Positions 1 through 5,490 of a stretch of DNA of 5,490 nucleotides are shown one piece after another. Position 1 is the first letter of the stretch. Each line of letters begins with the position of its first letter. Under the pieces are notes generated by a model. It was not told where the DNA came from. It ran no database searches and saw only the letters and a program-made list of their open reading frames with translations. The translations under genes and the position numbers were made by a program. The DNA comes from an uncultured Bacteroidota bacterium (GTDB lineage: Bacteria; Bacteroidota; Bacteroidia; Chitinophagales; S012-47): positions 1 through 5,490 of the forward strand of contig CAJXXO010000191.1 of the NCBI GenBank assembly GCA_913062655.1, in the 5' to 3' direction.

Positions 1-1
1 C

Positions 2-226
2 AATTCGGGCGGAACGGGTTTTGGGATGACGGGCATTGTAGGCTTGACCATGACCTATATCGTTTCGCATGACAACGGAGGCAATGGGGTAACGATCCAG
101 AATTGCCAAAATGTGACGATTACGAATATTACGACCTATAATAACGCTTTCCCTGGAGGATTTAGCTCCGGGATTCAGATCGCTTCTACGGGTAACTTCT
201 CGCCTCCCGGCCCTGCTAGTAGCGAC
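2..226 (+). other. Parallel beta-helix (PbH1-like) coding segment
   Basis: This in-frame stretch encodes about 75 residues with regularly spaced Val/Ile-Thr-Ile and Asn-Asn turns (GNGVTIQNCQNVTITNITTY, then SGIQI, then DNITITGN). That pattern is typical of right-handed beta-helix rungs found in secreted or surface proteins such as NosD-like and pectate-lyase-like folds. It is not expected in front of a POTRA domain. GC content counted by hand is about 50% (119 of 240 in the first 240 bases), the same as the next 60 bases, so composition does not separate it from the Omp85 part. It is either a fused domain or the end of a different gene joined here. Confidence 0.6.
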
Positions 227-1522
227 AATATCACCATCACCGGGAATGAACGCACACAGCCCTATGTTTTCGATCGGTTCCTGGATTTTGATACCGGTCA
301 TGTGGTGCAACTATCCGAATTATTGCCCCTATTAGACCGCAACCGCAAGCATCTGCTGCGAACAGCGCTATTCAATGACGTCACCCTCACCGTTACCCGG
401 ATGGTAAAAGATAGCCTCGACATTGAAGTAAAGGTATCTGAACGCTGGTACTACTTCATTTATCCCTATTTCGAGTTGTCTGATCGAAACTTTAATGAGT
501 GGTGGACCACCTTCAACCGCGACATCAACCGTACCATCATCGGGGCTACTTTCTACATCAACAATATTCGGGGACGGGATGAACGGCTGAAGCTAATGGC
601 CTTGTTTGGCTTCAATCAAGAGCTGGGCCTTCGTTTCACACAGCCCTTTATCCGCCCGGGAGCTGACTGGGGCTGGGAGGTGGAAGGCTACCTGTGGCGC
701 ACCAGAAATGTGCCCTATGAAACCCAAAACAATCGCCTGCAATACCTGCGTACAGGTGCTTTTGGATTGACCCAATGGTATGGCGCCTTTCGGTGGTTGT
801 ACCAACCCAATGCCTATTGGAAAATAGCAGCCGGCCTACAATATGCTGGCCGCGAAATCATCGACTCCGTAGCAGCGTTGAATCCCGACTACCTGCCGGG
901 TGCACTGCGCAGCATTGAGCATGTGGACCTCACGCTGGATATGCGCTGGGACAATACCGATCATATTGCCTACCCCTTGCGAGGGCAGCGCTTTCGGCTA
1001 CGGGCGCAGCGGATGGGCATAGGCATTTGGGACGATCTCTCTACCTGGCGGATAGCCGTGGAGGCCGCCTGGTATGAAGCCCTGAGCAGGCGGTGGTTTG
1101 CCGAAGTACGCGGATTTGCCGGCATGACTGCAGGGCAAAGCAGGCCCTATTTTCTGCAACGTGCTTTAGGCTACGAAAACCGCCTGGTGCGCGGACATGA
1201 GTTGGATGTGGTCGATGGTCAGCGCTATGGTTTGGTGCAGACTAGCCTGAAATGGCAACTCTTTGATATTCAGCTCAATAACCCCTGGATGCCGATCCGC
1301 CAATTTTCGCGAATACCCATTGCGCTATATCTCCGCCCCCACTTCGATGTCGGCTACGCAGCCGATCGATGGCACACAGAGGCCAACCCCCTTCACAACA
1401 CCTTACTGTTGGGCGGTGGTATTGGCCTGGACCTGGTCACCTATTACGACTATGCGCTGTCTACCAACTTCTCTATCAATAGGCAGGGCGAAAAAGGCCT
1501 ATATTTGCATGTGAATTTTTAA
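2..1522 (+). CDS. Omp85/BamA-TamA family outer-membrane protein with beta-helix-like N-terminus (5' partial, possible chimera)
   Basis: The frame is open from base 2, so the true start lies outside the window; the ATG at 26 falls inside a repeat fold and is unlikely to be the start. Counting that Met as residue 1, residues 1-67 are rich in Gly, Asn, Thr and Ile with rungs such as GVTIQNCQNVTITN, typical of parallel beta-helix proteins. Residues 68-141 form one POTRA domain (ITITGNERT strand, two helices with LLDRNRKHLLRTALFNDV, ending in SERW). Residues ~142-498 resemble the Omp85 barrel: the Bacteroidota-type block FELSDRNFNEWW (149-160), a VRG loop-6 motif at 388-390, and a C-terminal Phe typical of barrel substrates. 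By family it should sit in the outer membrane and assist insertion or translocation; the substrate is unknown. The VRG motif is followed by His where Phe or Tyr is usual. No signal peptide is visible. nadK follows after 11 nt. The Omp85 call is firm; whether the N-terminus belongs to it is doubtful. Confidence 0.85.
   Translation, partial: NSGGTGFGMTGIVGLTMTYIVSHDNGGNGVTIQNCQNVTITNITTYNNAFPGGFSSGIQIASTGNFSPPGPASSDNITITGNERTQPYVFDRFLDFDTGHVVQLSELLPLLDRNRKHLLRTALFNDVTLTVTRMVKDSLDIEVKVSERWYYFIYPYFELSDRNFNEWWTTFNRDINRTIIGATFYINNIRGRDERLKLMALFGFNQELGLRFTQPFIRPGADWGWEVEGYLWRTRNVPYETQNNRLQYLRTGAFGLTQWYGAFRWLYQPNAYWKIAAGLQYAGREIIDSVAALNPDYLPGALRSIEHVDLTLDMRWDNTDHIAYPLRGQRFRLRAQRMGIGIWDDLSTWRIAVEAAWYEALSRRWFAEVRGFAGMTAGQSRPYFLQRALGYENRLVRGHELDVVDGQRYGLVQTSLKWQLFDIQLNNPWMPIRQFSRIPIALYLRPHFDVGYAADRWHTEANPLHNTLLLGGGIGLDLVTYYDYALSTNFSINRQGEKGLYLHVNF
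1500..1507 (+). promoter_or_regulatory. Possible Bacteroidota -7 element for nadK
   Basis: TATATTTG matches the Bacteroidota -7 consensus TAnnTTTG and ends 26 nt before the nadK ATG. It lies inside the last codons of the upstream gene. I see no TTG at the expected -33 position, so it is a weak candidate; nadK may simply be read through from upstream. Confidence 0.25.
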
Positions 1523-1533
1523 GGCTCATCACT

Positions 1534-2415
1534 ATGAGAGTTGCCGTATACGGCCGTTTACTCGAATCTTCCAACGCACCCTATATCCAACGGTTGTTTG
1601 ACGAATTGCACCAACGGGACATGGAGGTGGTGGTATACAGAAGTTTCCTGCCTCATTTGGAAAATAAAGTCAACCTGCCGCCTACGGTTGGGGAGTTTAA
1701 GCATCATAATGACCTGAAGGATGAAGTGGATTTTCTACTGAGCCTGGGTGGTGATGGCACCTTGCTGGATACCGTACCCCTGATCCGCGATTCCAATATT
1801 CCGGTAATGGGAGTTAATCTCGGTCGGCTGGGCTTTTTGTCAAGTGTGGGTAAAGATGTGATCCCGGAGGCGGTACAAGCACTGCAGGAAGAATCCTACC
1901 AGACGGACACCAAAGACCTGGTGCATGTGTCGGCAAACCATCCGCTATTTGGGAATGCCAATTTTGGTCTCAATGAGTTCTCGATTCACAAGAGAGACAT
2001 TGCCTCCATGGTAGTGATCCATGCCTCACTAGATGGGCAGTACCTGAATTCTTATTGGTGTGATGGATTAATCATTGCCACACCAACCGGCTCAACCGCT
2101 TACAGTCTCAGCTGCGGGGGACCAGTAATTGTACCGAATGCCAAAAACTTTGTCATCACCCCTGTAGCGCCCCATCACTTAAATGTAAGACCGGTGGTAG
2201 TGCCGGATAGCTCTGTTATTGAATTGGAGTTGGAAGGGCATCAGGATAGCTTCCTGTGTGCATTAGACAGCCGGTCGGAAGTCATCGATAGCAGTTACAC
2301 CCTTACAATTAAAAAGGAATCCTTCTCGTTACAACTCGTGCGATTAAATGAAACAGATTTTCTGAGTACGTTGCGCAACAAGCTTCTGTGGGGTTTTGAT
2401 AAACGAAACAAATAG
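1534..2415 (+). CDS. nadK: NAD kinase
   Basis: The 293-residue product is a full-length NAD kinase (ATP-NAD kinase, EC 2.7.1.23), a cytosolic enzyme that phosphorylates NAD to NADP and so sets the NADPH supply for biosynthesis. Signature motifs are in order: the GGDG loop at residues 72-75 within LSLGGDGTLLDT, whose Asp is catalytic in the family; NLGRLGFLSS at 95-104; the NE pair at 147-148; the glycine-rich block DGLIIATPTGSTAYSLSCGG at 177-196; and PHHLNVRPVVVP at 213-224. DSRS at 245-248 fits the C-terminal strand seen in Bacteroidota homologues. The ATG at 1534 gives an N-terminus MRVAVYGR that starts directly with the first strand of the fold, and no earlier in-frame start is needed. 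The Shine-Dalgarno match is poor, normal for this phylum. It lies 11 nt after the Omp85 gene and upstream of the PorG-like genes, its usual place in this locus. Confidence 0.96.
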   Translation: MRVAVYGRLLESSNAPYIQRLFDELHQRDMEVVVYRSFLPHLENKVNLPPTVGEFKHHNDLKDEVDFLLSLGGDGTLLDTVPLIRDSNIPVMGVNLGRLGFLSSVGKDVIPEAVQALQEESYQTDTKDLVHVSANHPLFGNANFGLNEFSIHKRDIASMVVIHASLDGQYLNSYWCDGLIIATPTGSTAYSLSCGGPVIVPNAKNFVITPVAPHHLNVRPVVVPDSSVIELELEGHQDSFLCALDSRSEVIDSSYTLTIKKESFSLQLVRLNETDFLSTLRNKLLWGFDKRNK

Positions 2416-2426
2416 GGTTAGTTTTG
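2394..2426 (+). promoter_or_regulatory. Bacteroidota-type promoter for the first PorG-like gene
   Basis: TTTTG at 2394-2398 (-33-like) and TAGTTTTG at 2419-2426 (-7, matching TAnnTTTG) are separated by 20 nt, close to the spacing known for the Bacteroidota primary sigma factor. The pair overlaps the 3' end of nadK. It predicts a transcript start near 2430-2434, leaving a leader of about 55-60 nt before the ATG at 2489. It is the best promoter candidate in the window. Confidence 0.55.
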
Positions 2427-2488
2427 TAACCATACGGGGCAAATTCACGTACTCCTCAACAACCGAATATGTAATGGCCCAATTTCCT

Positions 2489-3403
2489 ATGAGAATACTG
2501 CTGGTACTATTATCCGTTTTTTGTGTTACCCACCTTAGCTGGGCACAGCCTGAAGCAAGTAAGGCGACAGAGTTGGGTATTACCCTAGGCGCCTCCTCTT
2601 TTCTGGGAGAATTGGGTGGATCTGCCGATGTAGGTAGAGCTTTAGTGCAAGACATTGACCTGGCCGCTACAAGACCGGCTGCTGGCATCTTCTTTCGTTG
2701 GAACCCTAACAATCGTTTAGGGTGGCGTTTCAATGCCTATTACACACAGGTCTTTGGTGATGATGCCCTTGGCGGGGCTACCGATCCTGCACAGCCTGGT
2801 TATGCGCGGGTGTACAGAAACCTGAGCTTTCGCTCCAATATAGCAGAACTCTCCACCAACCTGGAAATCAATCTGCTTCCGTATGTAGTTGGTTCAGAGC
2901 GCTTTCGCTTCACGCCTTATCTCACGTTTGGGGTTGGCGGGGCCTACTTCGATCCACGCGCCTTGTATCAGGGCGAATGGATTCGTTTGCAGCCATTAGG
3001 AACAGAGGGCCAGGCATTGCCACAATACCCGGAAAAGGAAAAGTACAGTTTAGTGACCGCTGTATTTCCGGTCGGGGCCGGTATTAAATTTAACTTCAAC
3101 GATAGCTGGGCGATGACATTTGAAGTGTCGCACCGGTTTACTACCACCGATTATATCGATGATGTGAGTGGCACGTATGCCAATCCCACCTTTTTCTTCG
3201 AGGAGTACGATGCAGCTACGGCCAATCTCGTTTCGGCATTGGCTGATCGCTCATCGGGCGAGTTTCCAGGTCGCACCGCACCTGGCGAGCAGCGAGGCGA
3301 CCCCTCTGACTTTGATGGGTACACCTTCATCGGTTTATTTTCCTTGTCGTATGCCCTTAAAACACGCGGCAATACACAATACTATTGTCCAAAGTTCTTC
3401 TAA
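2489..3403 (+). CDS. DUF6089 family (PorG-like) outer-membrane beta-barrel protein, copy 1
   Basis: The 304-residue product has a signal peptide (MRILLVLLSVFCVTHLSWA, probable cut after Ala19). Alternating amphipathic strands follow, and it ends in Phe-Phe, as expected of an outer-membrane barrel. The segment TELGITLGASSFLGELGG (27-44) and the block RNLSFRS (110-116) are what I recall of the DUF6089 family. To my knowledge that family includes PorG, which associates with the PorK/PorN ring of the type IX secretion system. Its place between nadK and uppS-bamA matches that family's usual context. The start at 2489 is preferred because the signal peptide follows at once; the ATG at 2474 would add five residues. 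A TTG-started frame from 2396 would overlap nadK and put a non-signal tail first. It shares blocks with the next gene (LQPLGTEGQ, TDY.DDVS.TY, ALADRS, CP), so the two are paralogues. The role in secretion is inferred, not shown. Confidence 0.85.
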   Translation: MRILLVLLSVFCVTHLSWAQPEASKATELGITLGASSFLGELGGSADVGRALVQDIDLAATRPAAGIFFRWNPNNRLGWRFNAYYTQVFGDDALGGATDPAQPGYARVYRNLSFRSNIAELSTNLEINLLPYVVGSERFRFTPYLTFGVGGAYFDPRALYQGEWIRLQPLGTEGQALPQYPEKEKYSLVTAVFPVGAGIKFNFNDSWAMTFEVSHRFTTTDYIDDVSGTYANPTFFFEEYDAATANLVSALADRSSGEFPGRTAPGEQRGDPSDFDGYTFIGLFSLSYALKTRGNTQYYCPKFF

Positions 3404-3457
3404 GCCAACTTTTACATACTACACCGGTTCTTCTGAGCGTTAGAGACTGAATTTCAT

Positions 3458-3465
3458 TACCTTTG
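3458..3465 (+). promoter_or_regulatory. Probable -7 element for the second PorG-like gene
   Basis: TACCTTTG is an exact TAnnTTTG match in the 82-nt gap between the two paralogues, ending 20 nt before the ATG at 3486. The best upstream partner is TTCTG at 3431-3435 with a 22-nt spacer, which is weak. If it is active, the second copy can be transcribed separately from the first, with a leader of roughly 15 nt. Confidence 0.45.
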
Positions 3466-3485
3466 CCCGCTCGAAAACCGCATCT

Positions 3486-4346
3486 ATGCGCGCAATAGCT
3501 CTCTTGCTAATTACGCTTATTCTACTACCCTTAACCCTACGGGCACAGCTCGGTGCCATGAGTCAGAAGGTAGAATTCGGACTTTGGGGTGGCACAGCTC
3601 ACTACTACGGTGACCTTGCCCCCTCACTAGACAATTATTACCAGCTCTTTCAACCGGCTTTTGGGGTCTTCAATCGCATCAATATCAACCCCCGCATTGC
3701 TGTCAAGACTTCGATTAATGCCGGTCGGATACGTGGCAATGATGCCTGGTCGCCCAATGTGTTTCAGCAGAGCCGAAACCTGAGCTTTCGATCATTGATC
3801 ATCGAAGCGGGGACACAATTGGAATTCAACTTTTTCAAATACATCCTCGACTCTCGCAGTCACCGGTTTACCCCCTATGTGTTTATCGGCATTGCCGGCT
3901 TTTACCACAATCCGCAGGCTGAGTTGAACGGGGAATGGTACGACCTGCAACCGCTGGGCACAGAAGGGCAACAGTTTCCAGACTACTCCGGTAGAGACCC
4001 CTACAGTCTGTTTCAGGTGGCCATTCCATACGGAGGAGGGTTCAAGTTCAATGTATCCAAAGGCTTCAATGTGGCCCTGGAAATAGGCTATCGAGGCACA
4101 TATACCGACTACCTTGATGATGTAAGCACCACTTATATTGACAATGGCGTGATTGAGGCGGGACAAAACGGAGGAGTAGCTGCGGCCCTGGCAGATCGTT
4201 CGGGTGAAGTGGTGGACGAACCCATTGGTATAGAAGGCACACAGCGGGGCAATAGTCAAAATGTAGATGCGTATATTTTTACGGGCATTCAAATCTCTTA
4301 CACCTTTCGCAGCTTGCGCTGCCCACAGCCCGGCTTCTCTTTTTAA
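3486..4346 (+). CDS. DUF6089 family (PorG-like) outer-membrane beta-barrel protein, copy 2
   Basis: The 286-residue product starts with a clear signal peptide (MRAIALLLITLILLPLTLRA, probable cut after Ala20) and ends in GFSF, a C-terminal Phe suited to recognition by the BAM machinery. Family features are FGLWGGTAHYYGDLAP (31-46), RNLSFRS (97-103), RFTPY (127-131), LQPLGTEGQ (154-162), TDYLDDVSTTY (207-217), ALADRS (234-239), QRG (253-255) and a late Cys-Pro (279-280). All but the first recur in order in the preceding gene, so this is a tandem paralogue. Divergence is strong near the N-terminus and low in the central blocks, suggesting an old duplication with both copies kept. By family resemblance to PorG it may be an outer-membrane part of, or accessory to, type IX secretion; this is inference. 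The ATG at 3486 is supported by the signal peptide. It is separated from uppS by 30 nt. Confidence 0.87.
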   Translation: MRAIALLLITLILLPLTLRAQLGAMSQKVEFGLWGGTAHYYGDLAPSLDNYYQLFQPAFGVFNRININPRIAVKTSINAGRIRGNDAWSPNVFQQSRNLSFRSLIIEAGTQLEFNFFKYILDSRSHRFTPYVFIGIAGFYHNPQAELNGEWYDLQPLGTEGQQFPDYSGRDPYSLFQVAIPYGGGFKFNVSKGFNVALEIGYRGTYTDYLDDVSTTYIDNGVIEAGQNGGVAAALADRSGEVVDEPIGIEGTQRGNSQNVDAYIFTGIQISYTFRSLRCPQPGFSF

Positions 4347-4362
4347 ACCCTATTGGAAGTAG

Positions 4363-4370
4363 TAACTTCG
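4363..4370 (+). promoter_or_regulatory. Possible -7 element just before uppS
   Basis: TAACTTCG differs by one base from TAnnTTTG and ends only 6 nt before the uppS ATG at 4377. If used, the transcript would begin at or very near the start codon, giving a nearly leaderless mRNA. No good -33 element is seen upstream, so confidence is low. Confidence 0.25.
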
Positions 4371-4376
4371 CCCTCA

Positions 4377-5123
4377 ATGAGTTATCGCGAACACATAGAT
4401 TTGGCCAAATTGCCGCAACACATCGCCATCATTATGGATGGCAATGGCCGTTGGGCGAAAAAGCATGGTAAAAACCGTGTGTTTGGCCACCAAAGTGCCG
4501 TTCGTAGCGTACGTGATGTAACAGAGGCCAGTGCCGAGCTGGGCATAGGCTATTTAACGCTCTATGCCTTTTCAAAGGAAAATTGGGGTCGCCCGAAAGT
4601 GGAAGTAAATGCACTGATGTCGCTGCTGGTGAACACTATCCGTAAAGAAACCAAGACCTTGCACGATAATGACATCCGCCTCCAGGCAATCGGAGATATT
4701 GAAAACCTGCCGGGTAAGGCGCAGCAACAATTGCAGGAAGCCATCGATATGACGGCCAACAATACCCGTATGACACTTATTTTGGCCCTTAGTTATGGAG
4801 CCAAATGGGAACTATTGGAAGCGGCCAAGGCGCTAGCGGCAGACGTTAAAAAGGGTTACATTGAGCCGGAAGATATCGATGAACAGGCCTTTACTCGTAA
4901 ATTAACCACCGCTGCATTCCCCCACCCGGAATTGATGATCCGGACAAGCGGGGAATTGCGCATCAGCAACTTTATGCTTTGGCAACTGGCCTATGCAGAG
5001 CTGTACTTTACCGATAAGTTGTGGCCAGAATTTGGAAAAGAAGACCTCTATGCTGCTATAGTAGACTATCAGCGTAGGGAACGTAGATTTGGTAAAATCA
5101 GCGAGCAAATAACCGTTGAATGA
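4377..5123 (+). CDS. uppS: Isoprenyl transferase (undecaprenyl diphosphate synthase, cis-prenyltransferase)
   Basis: The 248-residue product matches the usual length of bacterial UppS (EC 2.5.1.31), which adds isopentenyl units to farnesyl diphosphate to make the C55 lipid carrier for peptidoglycan and surface glycans. It acts at the inner face of the cytoplasmic membrane. Motifs in order: IAIIMDGNGRWAKKHG (16-31), with Asp21 equivalent to the catalytic Asp; FGHQ (36-39); YAFSKENWGRPKVEV (63-77); LALSYGAKWELLEA (136-149); and HPELMIRTSGELRISNF (183-199) followed by LWQLAYAELYFTDKLWPEF (201-219), the substrate-binding and dimer region. The ATG at 4377 gives MSYREHIDLAKLPQHIAIIM, the normal N-terminal length. 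A TTG at 4353 would add eight residues without family support. Its stop overlaps the bamA start by 4 nt, so the two are probably co-transcribed. All key residues are present. Confidence 0.96.
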   Translation: MSYREHIDLAKLPQHIAIIMDGNGRWAKKHGKNRVFGHQSAVRSVRDVTEASAELGIGYLTLYAFSKENWGRPKVEVNALMSLLVNTIRKETKTLHDNDIRLQAIGDIENLPGKAQQQLQEAIDMTANNTRMTLILALSYGAKWELLEAAKALAADVKKGYIEPEDIDEQAFTRKLTTAAFPHPELMIRTSGELRISNFMLWQLAYAELYFTDKLWPEFGKEDLYAAIVDYQRRERRFGKISEQITVE

Positions 5124-5490
5124 AGTTTTTCAGCTACATATGTTTAGGCTTTCTCCTTTTAACCACACCCCTGCTACAGGCGCAGGTGGGGCAAGGCGTA
5201 GATAGCAACCAAGTAGACTATCGTACGCCACGCGAGTACGAAATAGGCGGTATACGTGTGGTAGGCAATGGGGCTATCCGTGAACAGGTGATCATTGCCC
5301 GATCGGGCTTGCAAGTGGGCGACATCATCGAGATTCCAGGCGATGAGACTTCTAATGCCGTAAAAAAAATCTGGCGAACCAGTCTCTTCTCTCAAGTAGA
5401 GATCAAACTGGAAAAGACCTTTGGAGATGTGGCTTTTCTACTCATAGAGTTGCAGGAGAGGCCCCGATTATCGCGGTATTTTGTGAGAGG
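5120..5490 (+). CDS. bamA: Outer-membrane protein assembly factor BamA (3' partial, signal peptide and first POTRA domain)
   Basis: The frame opens at ATG 5120, overlapping the uppS stop (ATGA), and runs without a stop to the window end, giving 123 codons. Residues 1-21 (MKFFSYICLGFLLLTTPLLQA) are a signal peptide, cut probably before Gln22. Residues ~40-114 form a POTRA domain: IGGIRVVGNGAI strand, a helix with IIARSGLQVGDII, a second helix with AVKKIWRTSLFSQVEI, and a last strand ending in IELQERP, the typical end of a POTRA unit. BamA folds and inserts beta-barrel proteins in the outer membrane, and the periplasmic POTRA domains receive substrates. The location directly after uppS matches the Bacteroidota order uppS-bamA-ompH/skp, so ompH-like genes are expected just beyond the edge. 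Only about a seventh of a typical protein is visible, so the barrel and remaining POTRA units cannot be checked. It could be another multi-POTRA Omp85 protein, but context favours BamA. Confidence 0.9.
   Translation, partial: MKFFSYICLGFLLLTTPLLQAQVGQGVDSNQVDYRTPREYEIGGIRVVGNGAIREQVIIARSGLQVGDIIEIPGDETSNAVKKIWRTSLFSQVEIKLEKTFGDVAFLLIELQERPRLSRYFVR

Noticed and set aside
26..28. ATG at 26 as the true start of the first gene
   Set aside because: The frame is open to the window edge and the upstream codons (NSGGTGFG) continue the same Gly/Asn-rich pattern; no signal peptide follows the ATG.
2396..2488. Longer version of the first PorG-like gene starting at TTG 2396, overlapping nadK
   Set aside because: It would place 31 non-signal residues ahead of an otherwise perfect signal peptide, and the candidate promoter at 2394-2426 lies inside this stretch.
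3792..4292. Long minus-strand open frame of 166 codons opposite the second PorG-like gene
   Set aside because: It mirrors a well-supported + strand gene, has no recognisable domain or signal, and its composition is that of a complementary-strand shadow. Other minus-strand frames were rejected for the same reason.
4327..4345. Possible terminator after the second PorG-like gene: AGCC-C-GGCT followed by a T-run
   Set aside because: The loop would be a single base and the stem four pairs, which cannot form a stable hairpin; it also overlaps coding sequence.
4353..4376. TTG start for uppS
   Set aside because: The ATG at 4377 gives the usual N-terminal length before IAIIMDGNGRWA; the extra eight residues have no family support.
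4396..4403. TAGATTTG match to the -7 consensus
   Set aside because: It lies within the first codons of uppS with no start codon at a suitable distance downstream; probably chance.

Overview
This window reads as part of a chromosome (or metagenomic contig) from a member of the Bacteroidota. All supported genes lie on the + strand and are packed tightly: 11 nt between genes 1 and 2, a 4-nt overlap between genes 5 and 6. The phylum call rests on the gene order nadK, DUF6089/PorG-like gene, uppS, bamA, which I recall as conserved in that phylum. It also rests on promoter-like TAnnTTTG elements just upstream of several starts and on poor Shine-Dalgarno sites. The GC content is near 50% by eye. That, together with the long DUF6089 proteins, would suit a Saprospiria- or Cytophagia-like lineage, but this is only a guess.

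Layout. (i) 2-1522: the 3' part of a reading frame already open at the window's left edge. Its first ~75 codons look like a parallel beta-helix. From about base 227 it becomes an Omp85-family outer-membrane protein with one POTRA domain and a C-terminal barrel. (ii) 1534-2415: NAD kinase (nadK). (iii) 2489-3403 and 3486-4346: two tandem, diverged paralogues of the DUF6089 family. This is the family to which I believe PorG of the type IX secretion system belongs. (iv) 4377-5123: undecaprenyl (isoprenyl) diphosphate synthase (uppS). (v) 5120-5490: the beginning of bamA, with signal peptide and first POTRA domain, cut by the right edge. No RNA genes, insertion sequences, CRISPR arrays or convincing terminators were seen. 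There is no gene-free stretch over 100 bases.

How it fits together: apart from nadK, the genes serve the cell envelope. UppS makes the lipid carrier for peptidoglycan and surface glycans. BamA and the upstream Omp85 protein insert outer-membrane barrels or handle lipid or protein transport. The two DUF6089 proteins are themselves predicted outer-membrane barrels.

The most unusual point is the beta-helix/POTRA join at 227-247. It sits on a short stretch that makes sense in both protein families. It is either a real gene fusion or a recombination or assembly chimera, and I consider the chimera at least as likely. The remainder is a recognisable conserved locus with a local duplication of the PorG-like gene. 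I did not find evidence for a wholly new system.
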